Assembly (NCBI GenBank): GCA_015056585.1
Contig: SVFZ01000106.1
Span: 1 to 64,000 of the forward strand
Source of the DNA: Butyrivibrio sp.
GTDB lineage: Bacteria; Bacillota; Clostridia; Lachnospirales; Lachnospiraceae
Reading direction: 5' to 3'
Length of the DNA stretch: 64,000 nt
Shown here: positions 24,986 to 33,693 of the stretch, one piece after another
How the letters are laid out: each line of letters begins with the position of its first letter
How positions within the stretch are numbered: position 1 is the first letter of the stretch
Program-made: the position numbers and the translations under genes
Notes under the pieces: generated by a model
What the model saw: only the letters and a program-made list of their open reading frames with translations
Databases searched by the model: none
Told to the model about the DNA's origin: nothing

Positions 24986-27487
24986 ATGAATATGGATAGA
25001 AAAGGAAGTCTCCATTATATACGATATACATTGACTGTGATCGGCACAATGATGCTGATCGCAGCTCTTTTTATGCTGGCGATGATTGTCCGCAAAGAGG
25101 ATAATAATACAATTTCTGAACCTGTAGAGGTTACTCATCGTGTTCTGTTTCTTTGTTCGTATAATCCAATTTATTTCACATATGAATCCCAGTCAAACGG
25201 CCTTAAGGAAGGGCTGTATCCGCGAGGCATCGAGTACGATGTTGTTTATATGGATACCAAGAACTATGGCACTCAAAAGGATATGGAGGACTTCCATGAC
25301 TTTTTGAAGGAGAGGTTAAAGAAAGACCGAGGCTACGAAGCTGTTCTTATCGGGGATGATGATGCGCTTTTATTTGCACTGAAGTATCAGGATGAGCTGT
25401 TTAAAGATTATCCTATGGTTTTCTTTGGAATAAATGATATGGAGCTTGCTAAGGAAGCTGCGAAAAATCCGATGATTACCGGATTTTATGAGAAAGATTA
25501 TCTGAAAGATTGTATTGAGATGACAATAGCAACTCTGCCTGACAAAAAAACACTGGTGGCACTTCATGACAATTCAGCCGCCGGAAAAGCTGACGAAGAA
25601 ATTTTTTATTCTTATGCGGATAAATATCCGGATTATACCTTTGAGGACATTAATTCGGCTGAGATCACCGAGCAGGAACTTATTGAAAAGCTAAAAGCTT
25701 TATCTGATGATACGGTTCTTTTTTATATGACCTGTTATTCGGACAGCCTTGGAAATACCTATTCCATGCTTGACAGAACGAATACTGTAGTTAAATATGC
25801 TCAGGTTCCTATAATGAGGAACTATTACGGTGGCAGAGATCTTGGAGTTTTGGGCGGCACATACATGGATTTTCAGGTTCAATGCAGGGATGCTGCGCTT
25901 ATAATCCATGATGTTCTGGAAAATGGTACAGACATAAGCACTTATCCTCTGGATACGGATACTCCCAGTAAGACAAGCTACAACTACAAGCTTTTGAAGA
26001 AGTATAAGATCAATGAGAAACTTTTGCCTAAAGGCACGGAGTATATAGATAAGTCTATAGGCTTTATTGAGTATTACAGAGGGATTATTCCGGTTGCCAT
26101 AGAGATAGTTATAGGGCTTGTGCTGTTTATCATAGCTTCAAACGTGGCTGTGCAGCAGCAAAGACAAGCAACTTCTCTTATAAAAAAATCCAGGGATGAT
26201 CTTGAAAAGTCCCAGAAAAAGCTGGTCTATCAGGCTGAGCATGATGATCTTCTGGATATTCTGAACAGAAAGTCTATAGTTGCCATGTTAAATATCAGGC
26301 TTAAACCGAATGATATTTATTCAATTCTGATGGTGGATCTGGATGGCTTTAAGACTATAAATGAGAATTATGGACATTCGGTAAGTGATAACATTCTTAT
26401 TTATATTGCAAACGAGCTTAAGAAGATGGAAAACAACTATCACTGGCTTGTTGGAAGATATGGTGGGGATGAGTTTATTATAATGATCCCCGATGTCTCT
26501 TTAAATGAAAAATCTGAGGATATTACAGATCTTCTGGAGTTCTTTAGAAAGTCTATTCCTTTTGAAAATGAAGTTATCCAACTCTCTGCAAGTATCGGCA
26601 TTGCCAATTCTGACGGGGTATCAAGCCCTGAACAGCATATAATCAATGCAGAGATTGCGATGTATGAAGCCAAGGAGCACGGCAAAGACACTGCATACGT
26701 ATTTACAGAGTCCATGCAGCTTAAGGTGAAAGAAGAAAACAGTATAAAGGCGATTATCCTTGATGCTTTCGAAAATGATGGCTTCTATATGAATTATCAG
26801 CCCAAGGTTGATACAAAGACGCAAAAAGTAATTGGCTTTGAGGCGCTTGTGCGCATGAAGGACTTTGACAAGTCGCCGGCTGTTTTCATTCCTATAATTG
26901 AAAAGAACGGCCTTATTGCAAGGCTCGGAAGAGTCACAACAGAGCTTGTTGTTCAGCAGCTGGCAAAGTGGAGAGATGAGGGGAAAGAGATTCTTCCTGT
27001 TTCAATCAATTACTCTTCAAAGCAGATAAACGATGTGGGCTATGTTGATTACTTAAGTGATCTTCTCCAAAAATACAATATACCGGCTGAATATGTTCAG
27101 ATCGAGATTACAGAGAGTCTTTTCCTGGAAAAAAATCATCTGTCCATGAGACTTTTTGATAAACTGCAAAAAATGAGCATTAAGCTTTTACTTGACGATT
27201 TCGGAACAGGCTATTCATCCCTGGGATATCTTACATATGTGCCTATAGATGAGATAAAGCTTGATAAAAGCCTTGTTGATGCCTACCTGATAGAGGGAAA
27301 GGATAGTTTTATAAGAGATGTGATCCTGCTTGTGCATGACCTTAATAAGACGATAGTCATTGAGGGTGTGGAGCATAAGTGGCAGTATGAAAGACTACTT
27401 GAATTTGATGCCGATTATATCCAGGGATATTATTTCAGCAAGGCTCTTGGTGCTGATGAGGCTATTGATTTTGAAGTAAAAGATTAA
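24986..27487 (+). CDS. Periplasmic-sensor GGDEF-EAL protein (c-di-GMP turnover)
   Basis: 833 residues: membrane helix at about 16-34, a large extracytoplasmic domain (about 48-360) resembling ABC_sub_bind-type periplasmic binding folds (VLFLCSYNPIYFTYESQSNGLKEGL), a second helix at about 366-386, then GGDEF and EAL domains. GGDEF is intact at 493-497. The EAL domain has E619-A620-L621 and DDFGTGYSS starting at 737, so phosphodiesterase activity is likely. The dual architecture could act as cyclase, phosphodiesterase or both, depending on the ligand bound outside. It is followed 17 bases later by an L,D-transpeptidase, suggesting shared transcription and a link between c-di-GMP and envelope remodelling. 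Confidence 0.92.
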   Translation: MNMDRKGSLHYIRYTLTVIGTMMLIAALFMLAMIVRKEDNNTISEPVEVTHRVLFLCSYNPIYFTYESQSNGLKEGLYPRGIEYDVVYMDTKNYGTQKDMEDFHDFLKERLKKDRGYEAVLIGDDDALLFALKYQDELFKDYPMVFFGINDMELAKEAAKNPMITGFYEKDYLKDCIEMTIATLPDKKTLVALHDNSAAGKADEEIFYSYADKYPDYTFEDINSAEITEQELIEKLKALSDDTVLFYMTCYSDSLGNTYSMLDRTNTVVKYAQVPIMRNYYGGRDLGVLGGTYMDFQVQCRDAALIIHDVLENGTDISTYPLDTDTPSKTSYNYKLLKKYKINEKLLPKGTEYIDKSIGFIEYYRGIIPVAIEIVIGLVLFIIASNVAVQQQRQATSLIKKSRDDLEKSQKKLVYQAEHDDLLDILNRKSIVAMLNIRLKPNDIYSILMVDLDGFKTINENYGHSVSDNILIYIANELKKMENNYHWLVGRYGGDEFIIMIPDVSLNEKSEDITDLLEFFRKSIPFENEVIQLSASIGIANSDGVSSPEQHIINAEIAMYEAKEHGKDTAYVFTESMQLKVKEENSIKAIILDAFENDGFYMNYQPKVDTKTQKVIGFEALVRMKDFDKSPAVFIPIIEKNGLIARLGRVTTELVVQQLAKWRDEGKEILPVSINYSSKQINDVGYVDYLSDLLQKYNIPAEYVQIEITESLFLEKNHLSMRLFDKLQKMSIKLLLDDFGTGYSSLGYLTYVPIDEIKLDKSLVDAYLIEGKDSFIRDVILLVHDLNKTIVIEGVEHKWQYERLLEFDADYIQGYYFSKALGADEAIDFEVKD

Positions 27488-27504
27488 AACGGAGGTTAGC
27501 TTTT

Positions 27505-28137
27505 ATGGATAGTAGGAAAGTCTTTTTGAAAATTTTATTTGCAGTCTTTTTTCTGAGCATAGCTCTTTTGGTAAAAAACGATATTGCGCATGCAGGAGAT
27601 TTTGATCCGGCTTTTTATGCAGCACAGTATCCTGATGTGGTAGCAGCGCTGGGAAATGATCCCGGAGTATTGTATAAGCATTATCTGACCTTTGGAATAC
27701 AGGAACACAGATTTAAAAATGCTTTTGAAGCGGCTGCGGCTACAGATCCTGATGCTACAGTTCCGATGCCGGATACATATATCGATGTAGATATCCCAAA
27801 TCAGCTCCTTATCTATTATCAGCAGAGTGAGCCGGTACTTGTTTCCGAAATTGTTACCGGAAACGAGGCTAAGGGAAACGGCACTCCAACAGGAGTGTTC
27901 TATATCGACACTAAGGTTCCGGGAAAATATCTTGTCGGTCCTGATTGGAATGTATGGGTTGACAGATGGATGAAATTCACCGGAGCGGTGGGAATCCATG
28001 ATGCTTCCTGGAGAAGTAAATTTGGTGGAAACATCTATCAGTATAACGGCTCTCACGGCTGTGTTAATATTCCTCATGATGTGGCACTTTCTTTGTATGA
28101 TATGGTGGATATTGGAACGATGGTAGTGGTACACTAA
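27505..28137 (+). CDS. L,D-transpeptidase (YkuD family), secreted
   Basis: 210 residues. An N-terminal signal peptide or anchor (ILFAVFFLSIALLVKNDIAHA) is followed by a short module, DFDPAFYAAQYPDVVAALG, ending GIQEHR. Modules of this kind recur in extracellular proteins of Clostridia. The YkuD domain (about 90-210) begins YIDVDIPNQLLIYY and carries the catalytic motif SHGCVN at 183-188 with Cys186, plus the upstream GIHDASW histidine. The reaction is 3-3 crosslinking of peptidoglycan, or attachment of proteins, through the peptide stem. GGAGG precedes the ATG and the gene is probably co-transcribed with the GGDEF-EAL gene. Confidence 0.92.
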   Translation: MDSRKVFLKILFAVFFLSIALLVKNDIAHAGDFDPAFYAAQYPDVVAALGNDPGVLYKHYLTFGIQEHRFKNAFEAAAATDPDATVPMPDTYIDVDIPNQLLIYYQQSEPVLVSEIVTGNEAKGNGTPTGVFYIDTKVPGKYLVGPDWNVWVDRWMKFTGAVGIHDASWRSKFGGNIYQYNGSHGCVNIPHDVALSLYDMVDIGTMVVVH

Positions 28138-28185
28138 AGAAAGATGGCGTATTAAAATAATAAAACTACCGGGGAGGATAACGGG

Positions 28186-28590
28186 GTGAGATCATTACAG
28201 GAAGCAAGAGAAGAATTTTCAAAGGATCTTTATGCAACAAAACTATCGGGTATTGAGATAGATAAGATTGGGGAAGATTACGCCTTGTGCAGTATGAAAC
28301 TGACAGATGATCACAGGAATGCATATGGCGGAGTAATGGGTGGAGCAATCTACACATTGGCGGATTTCGCATTTGCAGTAGCGTCTAATTTTGACAAGGA
28401 GAAAGCCACTGTAAGTCTCGTGGGCCAGGCAAGCTTCATGGCCGCTACGAAGGGACAGATACTCTATGCTGAAGCAAGACTTATAAAAGACGGAAGAAGC
28501 AACTGCTTTTATGAGGTTACATTGAGAGATGAATTTGATAAGACAATCGCTGTCGTAAACTTCACCGGAGCACATGTGGACAGGAAATAA
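28186..28590 (+). CDS. Hotdog-fold thioesterase, PaaI family
   Basis: 134 residues with the hotdog core of the PaaI family: DHRNAYGGVMGGAIYTLADFAFAVAS holds the central helix, with Gly and Asp in the positions that bind and hydrolyse acyl-CoA thioesters. The C-terminal strands end IAVVNFTGAHV. The start is GTG at 28186, fixed by GGGAGG at 28171-28176. The substrate is probably an aromatic or medium-chain acyl-CoA, but nothing in the context says which. It is a small enzyme at the end of a transcription unit and is followed by a strong bidirectional terminator. Confidence 0.88.
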   Translation: MRSLQEAREEFSKDLYATKLSGIEIDKIGEDYALCSMKLTDDHRNAYGGVMGGAIYTLADFAFAVASNFDKEKATVSLVGQASFMAATKGQILYAEARLIKDGRSNCFYEVTLRDEFDKTIAVVNFTGAHVDRK

Positions 28591-28627
28591 TAAGTGCCGT
28601 ATTACAAATTCTGGATTAATTCAAAAC

Positions 28628-28660
28628 AAAAAAGGAAAGCAGCAATTGCTTTCCTTTTTT
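28628..28660. terminator. Bidirectional terminator between the thioesterase and tRNA-Met
   Basis: AAAAAAGGAAAGCA pairs with TGCTTTCCTTTTTT around a five-base loop. The A/T ends give a T run on both strands, so it ends the thioesterase mRNA and the convergent tRNA-Met transcript. Confidence 0.92.
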
Positions 28661-28662
28661 AG

Positions 28663-28736
28663 TAGCGAGAGGGGGACTTGAACCCTCGACACCGCGGGTA
28701 TGAACCGCGTGCTCTAGCCAGCTGAGCTACCTCGCC
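28663..28736 (-). tRNA. tRNA-Met (CAT), elongator type
   Basis: On the minus strand, a 74-nt cloverleaf: acceptor GGCGAGG with TCTCGCT (G1-U72 and G7-U66 wobbles) and discriminator A; D arm GCTCAGCTGGCTAGAGC; anticodon stem CGCGG/CCGCG with loop TTCATAC, anticodon CAT; T arm with GGTTCAAGTCC. CCA is not encoded. The body resembles elongator tRNA-Met, not initiator (no C1-A72 mismatch) and not the Ile lysidine type. It has a strong own promoter. Confidence 0.95.
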
Positions 28737-28744
28737 ATATTGTT

Positions 28745-28763
28745 GTCGTCTGCGACAGCCGAC
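28745..28763 (-). other. Hairpin in the 5' leader of tRNA-Met
   Basis: On the minus strand GTCG-G-CTG-TCG-CAG-A-CGAC folds into a compact hairpin, directly after the predicted start ACAAGTCG. The tRNA-Glu leader at 45918-45946 begins with the same ACAAGTCG and also ends its hairpin in GCGACAA or ACGACAA. Confidence 0.65.
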
Positions 28764-28769
28764 TTGTAT

Positions 28770-28798
28770 ACTATACCGCTTGGAAGCCTTGTTGTCAA
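28770..28798 (-). promoter_or_regulatory. Promoter of tRNA-Met
   Basis: Minus strand: perfect TTGACA (plus 28793-28798), a 17-bp spacer and TATAGT (plus 28770-28775). The transcript would start about 30 bases before the mature tRNA. Confidence 0.85.
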
Positions 28799-28945
28799 CT
28801 AAGTTTTTTGAATTTTTTTAAAAATTTATAATACGTTTTGAAATAATCAATAATACGTACAAGCTACATATGATACAATAAGTTTAAGCATGGATAAAGG
28901 CTTTTTGAAAGCCTAACATATAAATTGCAACTTGGAGGACGTGAC

Positions 28946-29884
28946 ATGGGGGCAGTGGTAGGAAACAGCTTCTGGTTTGAGTTTGAAGTAAAGCTCATGG
29001 AGTTTTTGCAGAATACATTGGGAGAAGCAGGTATAAGTATTATTTCTTTTTTCTCAGCCTTTGGCGAGGAGATGATACTGATACTTGCACTTGGCTTTTT
29101 GTTCTGGTGTTATGACAAAAAAGCCGCAACCTACATTGGCATAAATATAATGGTGGGAGTTGTTTTTAACCCGCTTATAAAAAACATATTCTGGAGGAGA
29201 AGACCCTATTTTGACCATGAGACGATAAAGTGCTTCAGACCGGTTGACAAGGGCGCCGATATATATGACATTGCGGCGCAGGGGTTCTCTTTTCCCAGCG
29301 GGCATTCGACTAATGCGACAATTCTCTATGGTTCATTCTCGAGGATCTATAAGAATCCTGTTTTTAGAGTTATGGCATTTGCACTTCCGTTTCTTGTAGG
29401 CTTCTCCAGAGTGGTAGTGGGATGTCATTACCCTACGGATGTTGTATTTGGCTGGCTTTCGGGAGCGATTATCATATTCGCCATCCCATGGATATTTGAA
29501 AAATTCGGTGAGGAAAAGAGATGGCTTTTGTACCTTATTATTTTCCTGATTTCCTGTCTTGGACTTTTGTACTGCAAGACCTCTGACTATTTCACCGGTC
29601 TGGGGCTTATGGGAGGATTCTTTCTTGCCTCTGAGTTTGATGCGAGAGTTGTGAAATTTGAAAACACGAAAAAGCCCCTTTTCTGGGCAACAAGGCTTAT
29701 TGGCGGACTTCTTTTGTATTTTGTACTTAACAGCCTGCTAAAATTGCCTTTTAGCAAAGAATTTCTTGATTCGGGTACATTCCTCGCAGGAATTGTAAGG
29801 TTTTGCAGATACACGATAGTCTGCTTTGTTACCATCGGAGTTTATCCGCTGATTTTCAGACTGGAAAAGAAATGGAGGATGTAA
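28946..29884 (+). CDS. PAP2-family membrane phosphatase
   Basis: 312 residues, polytopic, with the type 2 phosphatidic acid phosphatase motifs: KNIFWRRRPYF (motif 1), PSGHSTNA (motif 2, catalytic His) and SRVVVGCHYPTDVV (motif 3, nucleophile-pairing His and Asp). Such enzymes dephosphorylate undecaprenyl pyrophosphate or phospholipid phosphates on the outer face of the membrane. The ATG at 28946 has TTGGAGG just upstream, so the in-frame extension to 28925 is not used. Four more hydrophobic helices follow the catalytic core, an extended C-terminus compared with minimal PAP2 proteins. The amylase gene begins one base after its stop codon. Confidence 0.9.
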   Translation: MGAVVGNSFWFEFEVKLMEFLQNTLGEAGISIISFFSAFGEEMILILALGFLFWCYDKKAATYIGINIMVGVVFNPLIKNIFWRRRPYFDHETIKCFRPVDKGADIYDIAAQGFSFPSGHSTNATILYGSFSRIYKNPVFRVMAFALPFLVGFSRVVVGCHYPTDVVFGWLSGAIIIFAIPWIFEKFGEEKRWLLYLIIFLISCLGLLYCKTSDYFTGLGLMGGFFLASEFDARVVKFENTKKPLFWATRLIGGLLLYFVLNSLLKLPFSKEFLDSGTFLAGIVRFCRYTIVCFVTIGVYPLIFRLEKKWRM

Positions 29885-29885
29885 A

Positions 29886-31196
29886 ATGTGGGCTTATGAG
29901 ACTTCTTTTTACCAGATATATCCGCTGGGCTTTTGCGGAGCACCCTTTGAAAATGATGGAAAGCTTGAGCACAGGATTCTAAAGGTTATTGATTGGATTC
30001 CTCATTTTAAAAAGCTTGGCGTCGGCGCAATCATGTTCAATCCTGTGTTTGAGTCAGATACACATGGCTATAATACCAGGGATTACAAAAAGATAGATGT
30101 GCGCCTCGGAACCAACAAGGACTTTAAGAAGGTGTGTGATGCGCTGCACAAGGAAGGCATCAGGGTTGTCCTTGACGGAGTCTTTAATCATGCAGGAAGA
30201 GGGTTCTTTGGATTTACCGATGTGCTGGAAAAAAGATGGGATTCGCCCTATAAAGACTGGTTCAACATTAGTTTTGAAGGAAACAGCAACTACAACGACG
30301 GACTCTGGTACGAGGGCTGGGAAGGCAACTACGACCTGGTGAAATTAAACCTCAAAAATCCGGCAGTAGCCGATTATCTTATTGAAAGTGCCAAATATTG
30401 GGTGGATGAATTCGGAATTGACGGGCTTCGCCTCGACGTGGCATATTGCCTTGACCCTGATTTTATCAGGAGACTTCGCAGAGAGAGCTCATCCTGGAAA
30501 GAAGATTTCTTCCTTATGGGTGAGATGATAGGCGGAGATTATAACCGCATCATGGGAGATGATCTGTGCCACAGTGCCACAAACTATGAGTGCTACAAAG
30601 GCATGTTCTCTGCTCTTAACAGTATGAACTTATTTGAAATAGTGCATTCGCTGTTAAGACAGTTCGGACCGGAAAACTGGACTCTTTACAGAGGAAGACA
30701 TCTTTTATCTTTCGTTGACAACCACGATGTTTCAAGAATTGCCAGTGTCCTTCAAAGACCTGAGCATTTAAAGCTCATCTATACCATCATGTTTGGAATG
30801 CCGGGAATCCCCACAATCTACTATGGCAGTGAGTGGGGCTTTAAGGCGGATAAATCCCAGGGGGATCCGGCACTTAGACCTTGCTTCGAAAAACCTGAGT
30901 GGAATGAGCTTACCGACATTATAGCAAGTCTGTGCAAGGCAAAAGAGGGTTCGAATGCCCTGGCATACGGAGATTTTAAATCGCTTCTTCTCACAAACAG
31001 GCAGTGCATTTTTGAGAGAGAAACCGGGGAAGACAGGGCACTTATCGTTATAAATGCTGACGAAAACCCTTACCATGCAGACTTTAATGCACGAGCAGGC
31101 AAAGCGACTGATGCCATAACCGGACAGGAGATTGACTTTGGCGGAGGACTTGATATTCCGGGGTATACTGCATATCTTTTGCAAAATCTTAGGTAA
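29886..31196 (+). CDS. GH13 alpha-amylase family glycosidase, cytoplasmic
   Basis: 436 residues without a signal peptide, a size usual for intracellular maltodextrin-degrading GH13 enzymes. The fold begins WAYETSFYQIYPLGFCG. The four conserved regions are present: DGVFNHAGRG, GLRLDVAY with nucleophile Asp184, MGEMIGG with acid/base Glu213, and VDNHDVSRI with His280 and Asp281. The ribosome-binding site GGAGG lies in the last codons of the PAP2 gene, so the two are coupled. Likely substrates are maltodextrins or cyclomaltodextrins; a transferase activity cannot be excluded. Confidence 0.9.
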   Translation: MWAYETSFYQIYPLGFCGAPFENDGKLEHRILKVIDWIPHFKKLGVGAIMFNPVFESDTHGYNTRDYKKIDVRLGTNKDFKKVCDALHKEGIRVVLDGVFNHAGRGFFGFTDVLEKRWDSPYKDWFNISFEGNSNYNDGLWYEGWEGNYDLVKLNLKNPAVADYLIESAKYWVDEFGIDGLRLDVAYCLDPDFIRRLRRESSSWKEDFFLMGEMIGGDYNRIMGDDLCHSATNYECYKGMFSALNSMNLFEIVHSLLRQFGPENWTLYRGRHLLSFVDNHDVSRIASVLQRPEHLKLIYTIMFGMPGIPTIYYGSEWGFKADKSQGDPALRPCFEKPEWNELTDIIASLCKAKEGSNALAYGDFKSLLLTNRQCIFERETGEDRALIVINADENPYHADFNARAGKATDAITGQEIDFGGGLDIPGYTAYLLQNLR

Positions 31197-31219
31197 AGTG
31201 CTGTTGTTGTGAAAAGTTG

Positions 31220-31248
31220 TTACCATAAATTTGGGATTGTACTATAAT
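31220..31248 (+). promoter_or_regulatory. Promoter placed directly at an EAL gene start codon
   Basis: TTACCA (31220-31225), a 17-bp spacer and a perfect TATAAT (31243-31248). Transcription should begin at about 31255, the A of the ATG, giving a leaderless mRNA. No ribosome-binding sequence lies in front of the ATG. Confidence 0.65.
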
Positions 31249-31254
31249 TAATAT

Positions 31255-33159
31255 ATGGAAATACGTTCATCTATAATTGCATTGCTGATAATTGCCATCT
31301 TAATAGTTATATTCCTGAAAAGAGGACTTCCGCAGCTTTTGGCCTCAAAAATCTTTTTTGGATTTTTGGTTGTATGTTTTTTGTGCAACTTGTGCGAAAT
31401 TTTTGAAGGTATTGTGTTTAATAATCTGGAAGACACAAGCAGCATGTTAAAGAGGGCTTCGCAAAATCTTTATGCGGGAACTTTAGTGCTTGCAGCTCTT
31501 GTAATGTGCCTGTATGTTTACGCCAAAACCACGTACAAAGCATGGATTTCACCTTTGGCAATCGGGATAGTGGTAATTCCCGGAGCGTTTGCCTTTTTGG
31601 CATTGGCAATCGGAGATTTGAGCTATGGCATGGAAGACGGAAGAGTTTATAACACCGGAGAAGCCATTGCAATCTGTTATCTGGTGGGGGCTATTTACAT
31701 CATTATTTCGCTCATCAGAGTTGTGGTTCTTCGCGGCAGGATAAAAAGGGCAGATTTTACTGCTATTTCTGCCGGACTCATAACCTGGGCAGGGCTTGCT
31801 CTTTTCCAGTTTTTCAAAAGGGATGTTCAGGTTTCGTCCATAGCAATGGTGCTTATGGCAGTGATTCTTTTCCTGTCTCTTGAAAACCCCAAGGAGTTTT
31901 TTGAAAGATCAATGGATGGAATCAGAAACCGGGATGCATTCCAGATGACCCTTGTGGAGAAAATGGCTAAGCAAAAAAGCTTTTTTATTGCGTCAGTTGT
32001 TTTTACCGGGAAAACTGCTGTAATGACAAGCTCTGACAGAAACGAGTTATCATCGATTCAGGTTGATATAGGTAAGATGGCAGAGAGCTACATTGGTACG
32101 GTGCCATACCTTTTTAACTGGAATACCTTAAGCTTCTTCGTGGAAACGCCTCAAAAAGTGGAAGCCTTTATGAATATGGTGGGAGGAATGAAGGAGAGCG
32201 AAAGCAACTACAGCATCACTTTCTGCATTCTTGAGGTTCCAAAGTATGTTAAGGACATTGATCAGGCTGTACAGGCTCTTACTTTTGTTTCAGGAGAGTA
32301 TGTTTACGCCCATTCGACTCCGTATCTGGTAATTGATGATACCGTCATTGAGAAGATGAACCTCAGGTACACAATAGAGGATGTGGTAAGACAGGCGGTA
32401 AAAGACAAGGCATTTGATGTATTTTATCAGCCAATCCTTTGCGTGGCCGACGGCTCTTTTTCATCGGCAGAGGCACTTGTAAGGCTTAGAAGAAAGGAAA
32501 ACGAGAGCTTTATTTCTCCTGAGGACTTTATTCCTGTAGCCGAAAAATGCGGCCTGATAAAGGAAATTGATGATCTGGTTTTTGAAAAAGTCTGTTCTTT
32601 CATAGCAAGAGAAAAGCTTTCAAGCTATGGCGTAAAGACGATTGAAGTTAACCTTTCCGGGAATGAGGCGGTTGATGAGCACACACATTCACGCCTTGTG
32701 GGAAAAATGGAAAAATACAACATACCACCGCATTTCATAAACTTCGAGATTACTGAGACCTCTTATATCAGCAATGATAAGGCATTTATGGAAAACATGA
32801 ACAAGCTGAGGGAAAAGGGCAGCTCTTTTTCCATGGATGATTTTGGATCGGGGTACTCAAACCTTTTGGAAATTCTCAAGATGGACTACGCTCTTGTCAA
32901 ACTGGATAAAGAATTTGTGTGGAAATGCCTTGACCCGGATGAACCTGAGAATATGAAAATGCTTGACTATACCATTAATTTCCTCAGAGATTTCGGACTG
33001 CACATCCTTGCTGAGGGTGTAGAAAATCTTGATCAGGCTAAAATGCTGATAGATAAAAATGTAGAATTTCTTCAGGGCTTTTATTATTCCAGACCCGTTC
33101 CTGAAGAAGAATTTTTAGAGTTCTTAAAGTCACAAAAGGGGCTTTTTGAGGTAGGATGA
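31255..33159 (+). CDS. Membrane-bound EAL-domain protein with degenerate GGDEF
   Basis: 634 residues. The N-terminal third (to about 215) has seven or eight membrane helices with short loops, a possible sensory module. The middle (about 220-370) has the length and position of a GGDEF domain but no GGDEF motif, so it is presumably non-catalytic. The EAL domain (about 380-630) has E406-A407-L408, NLSGNEA, EITETSYIS, DDFGSG from 528 and EGVENLDQ, so c-di-GMP hydrolysis is likely. The first helix begins at residue 7, which supports the ATG at 31255 even though it lacks a ribosome-binding site. The next gene follows by 13 bases. Confidence 0.9.
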   Translation: MEIRSSIIALLIIAILIVIFLKRGLPQLLASKIFFGFLVVCFLCNLCEIFEGIVFNNLEDTSSMLKRASQNLYAGTLVLAALVMCLYVYAKTTYKAWISPLAIGIVVIPGAFAFLALAIGDLSYGMEDGRVYNTGEAIAICYLVGAIYIIISLIRVVVLRGRIKRADFTAISAGLITWAGLALFQFFKRDVQVSSIAMVLMAVILFLSLENPKEFFERSMDGIRNRDAFQMTLVEKMAKQKSFFIASVVFTGKTAVMTSSDRNELSSIQVDIGKMAESYIGTVPYLFNWNTLSFFVETPQKVEAFMNMVGGMKESESNYSITFCILEVPKYVKDIDQAVQALTFVSGEYVYAHSTPYLVIDDTVIEKMNLRYTIEDVVRQAVKDKAFDVFYQPILCVADGSFSSAEALVRLRRKENESFISPEDFIPVAEKCGLIKEIDDLVFEKVCSFIAREKLSSYGVKTIEVNLSGNEAVDEHTHSRLVGKMEKYNIPPHFINFEITETSYISNDKAFMENMNKLREKGSSFSMDDFGSGYSNLLEILKMDYALVKLDKEFVWKCLDPDEPENMKMLDYTINFLRDFGLHILAEGVENLDQAKMLIDKNVEFLQGFYYSRPVPEEEFLEFLKSQKGLFEVG

Positions 33160-33172
33160 AAGGAGCAAAAGA

Positions 33173-33613
33173 ATGAACGAAGGACTGTATAATGCTGTTT
33201 TCTGCTATGGTGAAAATCAGATCGATCCGTTTGAGAATTGCTGCGTGGATTTTGACCGGATCATATCTGACATGAGACTTGTGGGCTATGAGATAACCTC
33301 TCTGAATGTGGTTCATCAGATTATGCTTGAGCAGCTGGATGTTCTTTTAAAGTCAAAGGCTAAGATCATAGAGGCCACCATGGACATGGACAACAAGGAT
33401 GCTTACTGCAGGGAAAAGTATGGCCTTTCATTTAAGGATATTGATGCTTTGGATCCGCAGCATGACATAGAATGGGATATCAAGAGCGGAAAGGTGATTT
33501 TTTTCCTTGGACAAGATGCTTTGCACAAACAGGATGCTTACAATATACTTTTTAAAAAGTCACTGGATGCATTTGTGACAAAGACAGGATTTACGTATAC
33601 AACTTTGCAGTAA
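33173..33613 (+). CDS. Hypothetical protein downstream of the EAL gene
   Basis: A soluble 146-residue protein that I do not recognise. AAAGGAG precedes the ATG, and the gene begins 13 bases after the EAL gene, so they are almost certainly co-transcribed. It is rich in Asp and Glu and has an even secondary-structure pattern (helices such as FDRIISDMRLVGYEITSLNVVHQIMLEQL and a strand KVIFFLGQDAL), indicating a folded domain. There is no signal peptide or membrane segment. Cysteines near the N-terminus (CYGENQ, CCVDF) and one at CREKYG could bind a metal, but no standard spacing is seen. A role with c-di-GMP signalling is guessed only from the neighbour. Confidence 0.75.
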   Translation: MNEGLYNAVFCYGENQIDPFENCCVDFDRIISDMRLVGYEITSLNVVHQIMLEQLDVLLKSKAKIIEATMDMDNKDAYCREKYGLSFKDIDALDPQHDIEWDIKSGKVIFFLGQDALHKQDAYNILFKKSLDAFVTKTGFTYTTLQ

Positions 33614-33693
33614 ATGCAGTAAGCATTTAAAATGCGAATACAGTCTGTTTTTGATGCCTTTTTTGATGTCTGATACAGGAAGTGCGTTTACAA

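Noticed and set aside
26134-26715. Degenerate GGDEF in the protein at 24986
   Set aside because: The motif is intact (residues 493-497), unlike the protein at 31255, so the domain may be active or bind GTP.
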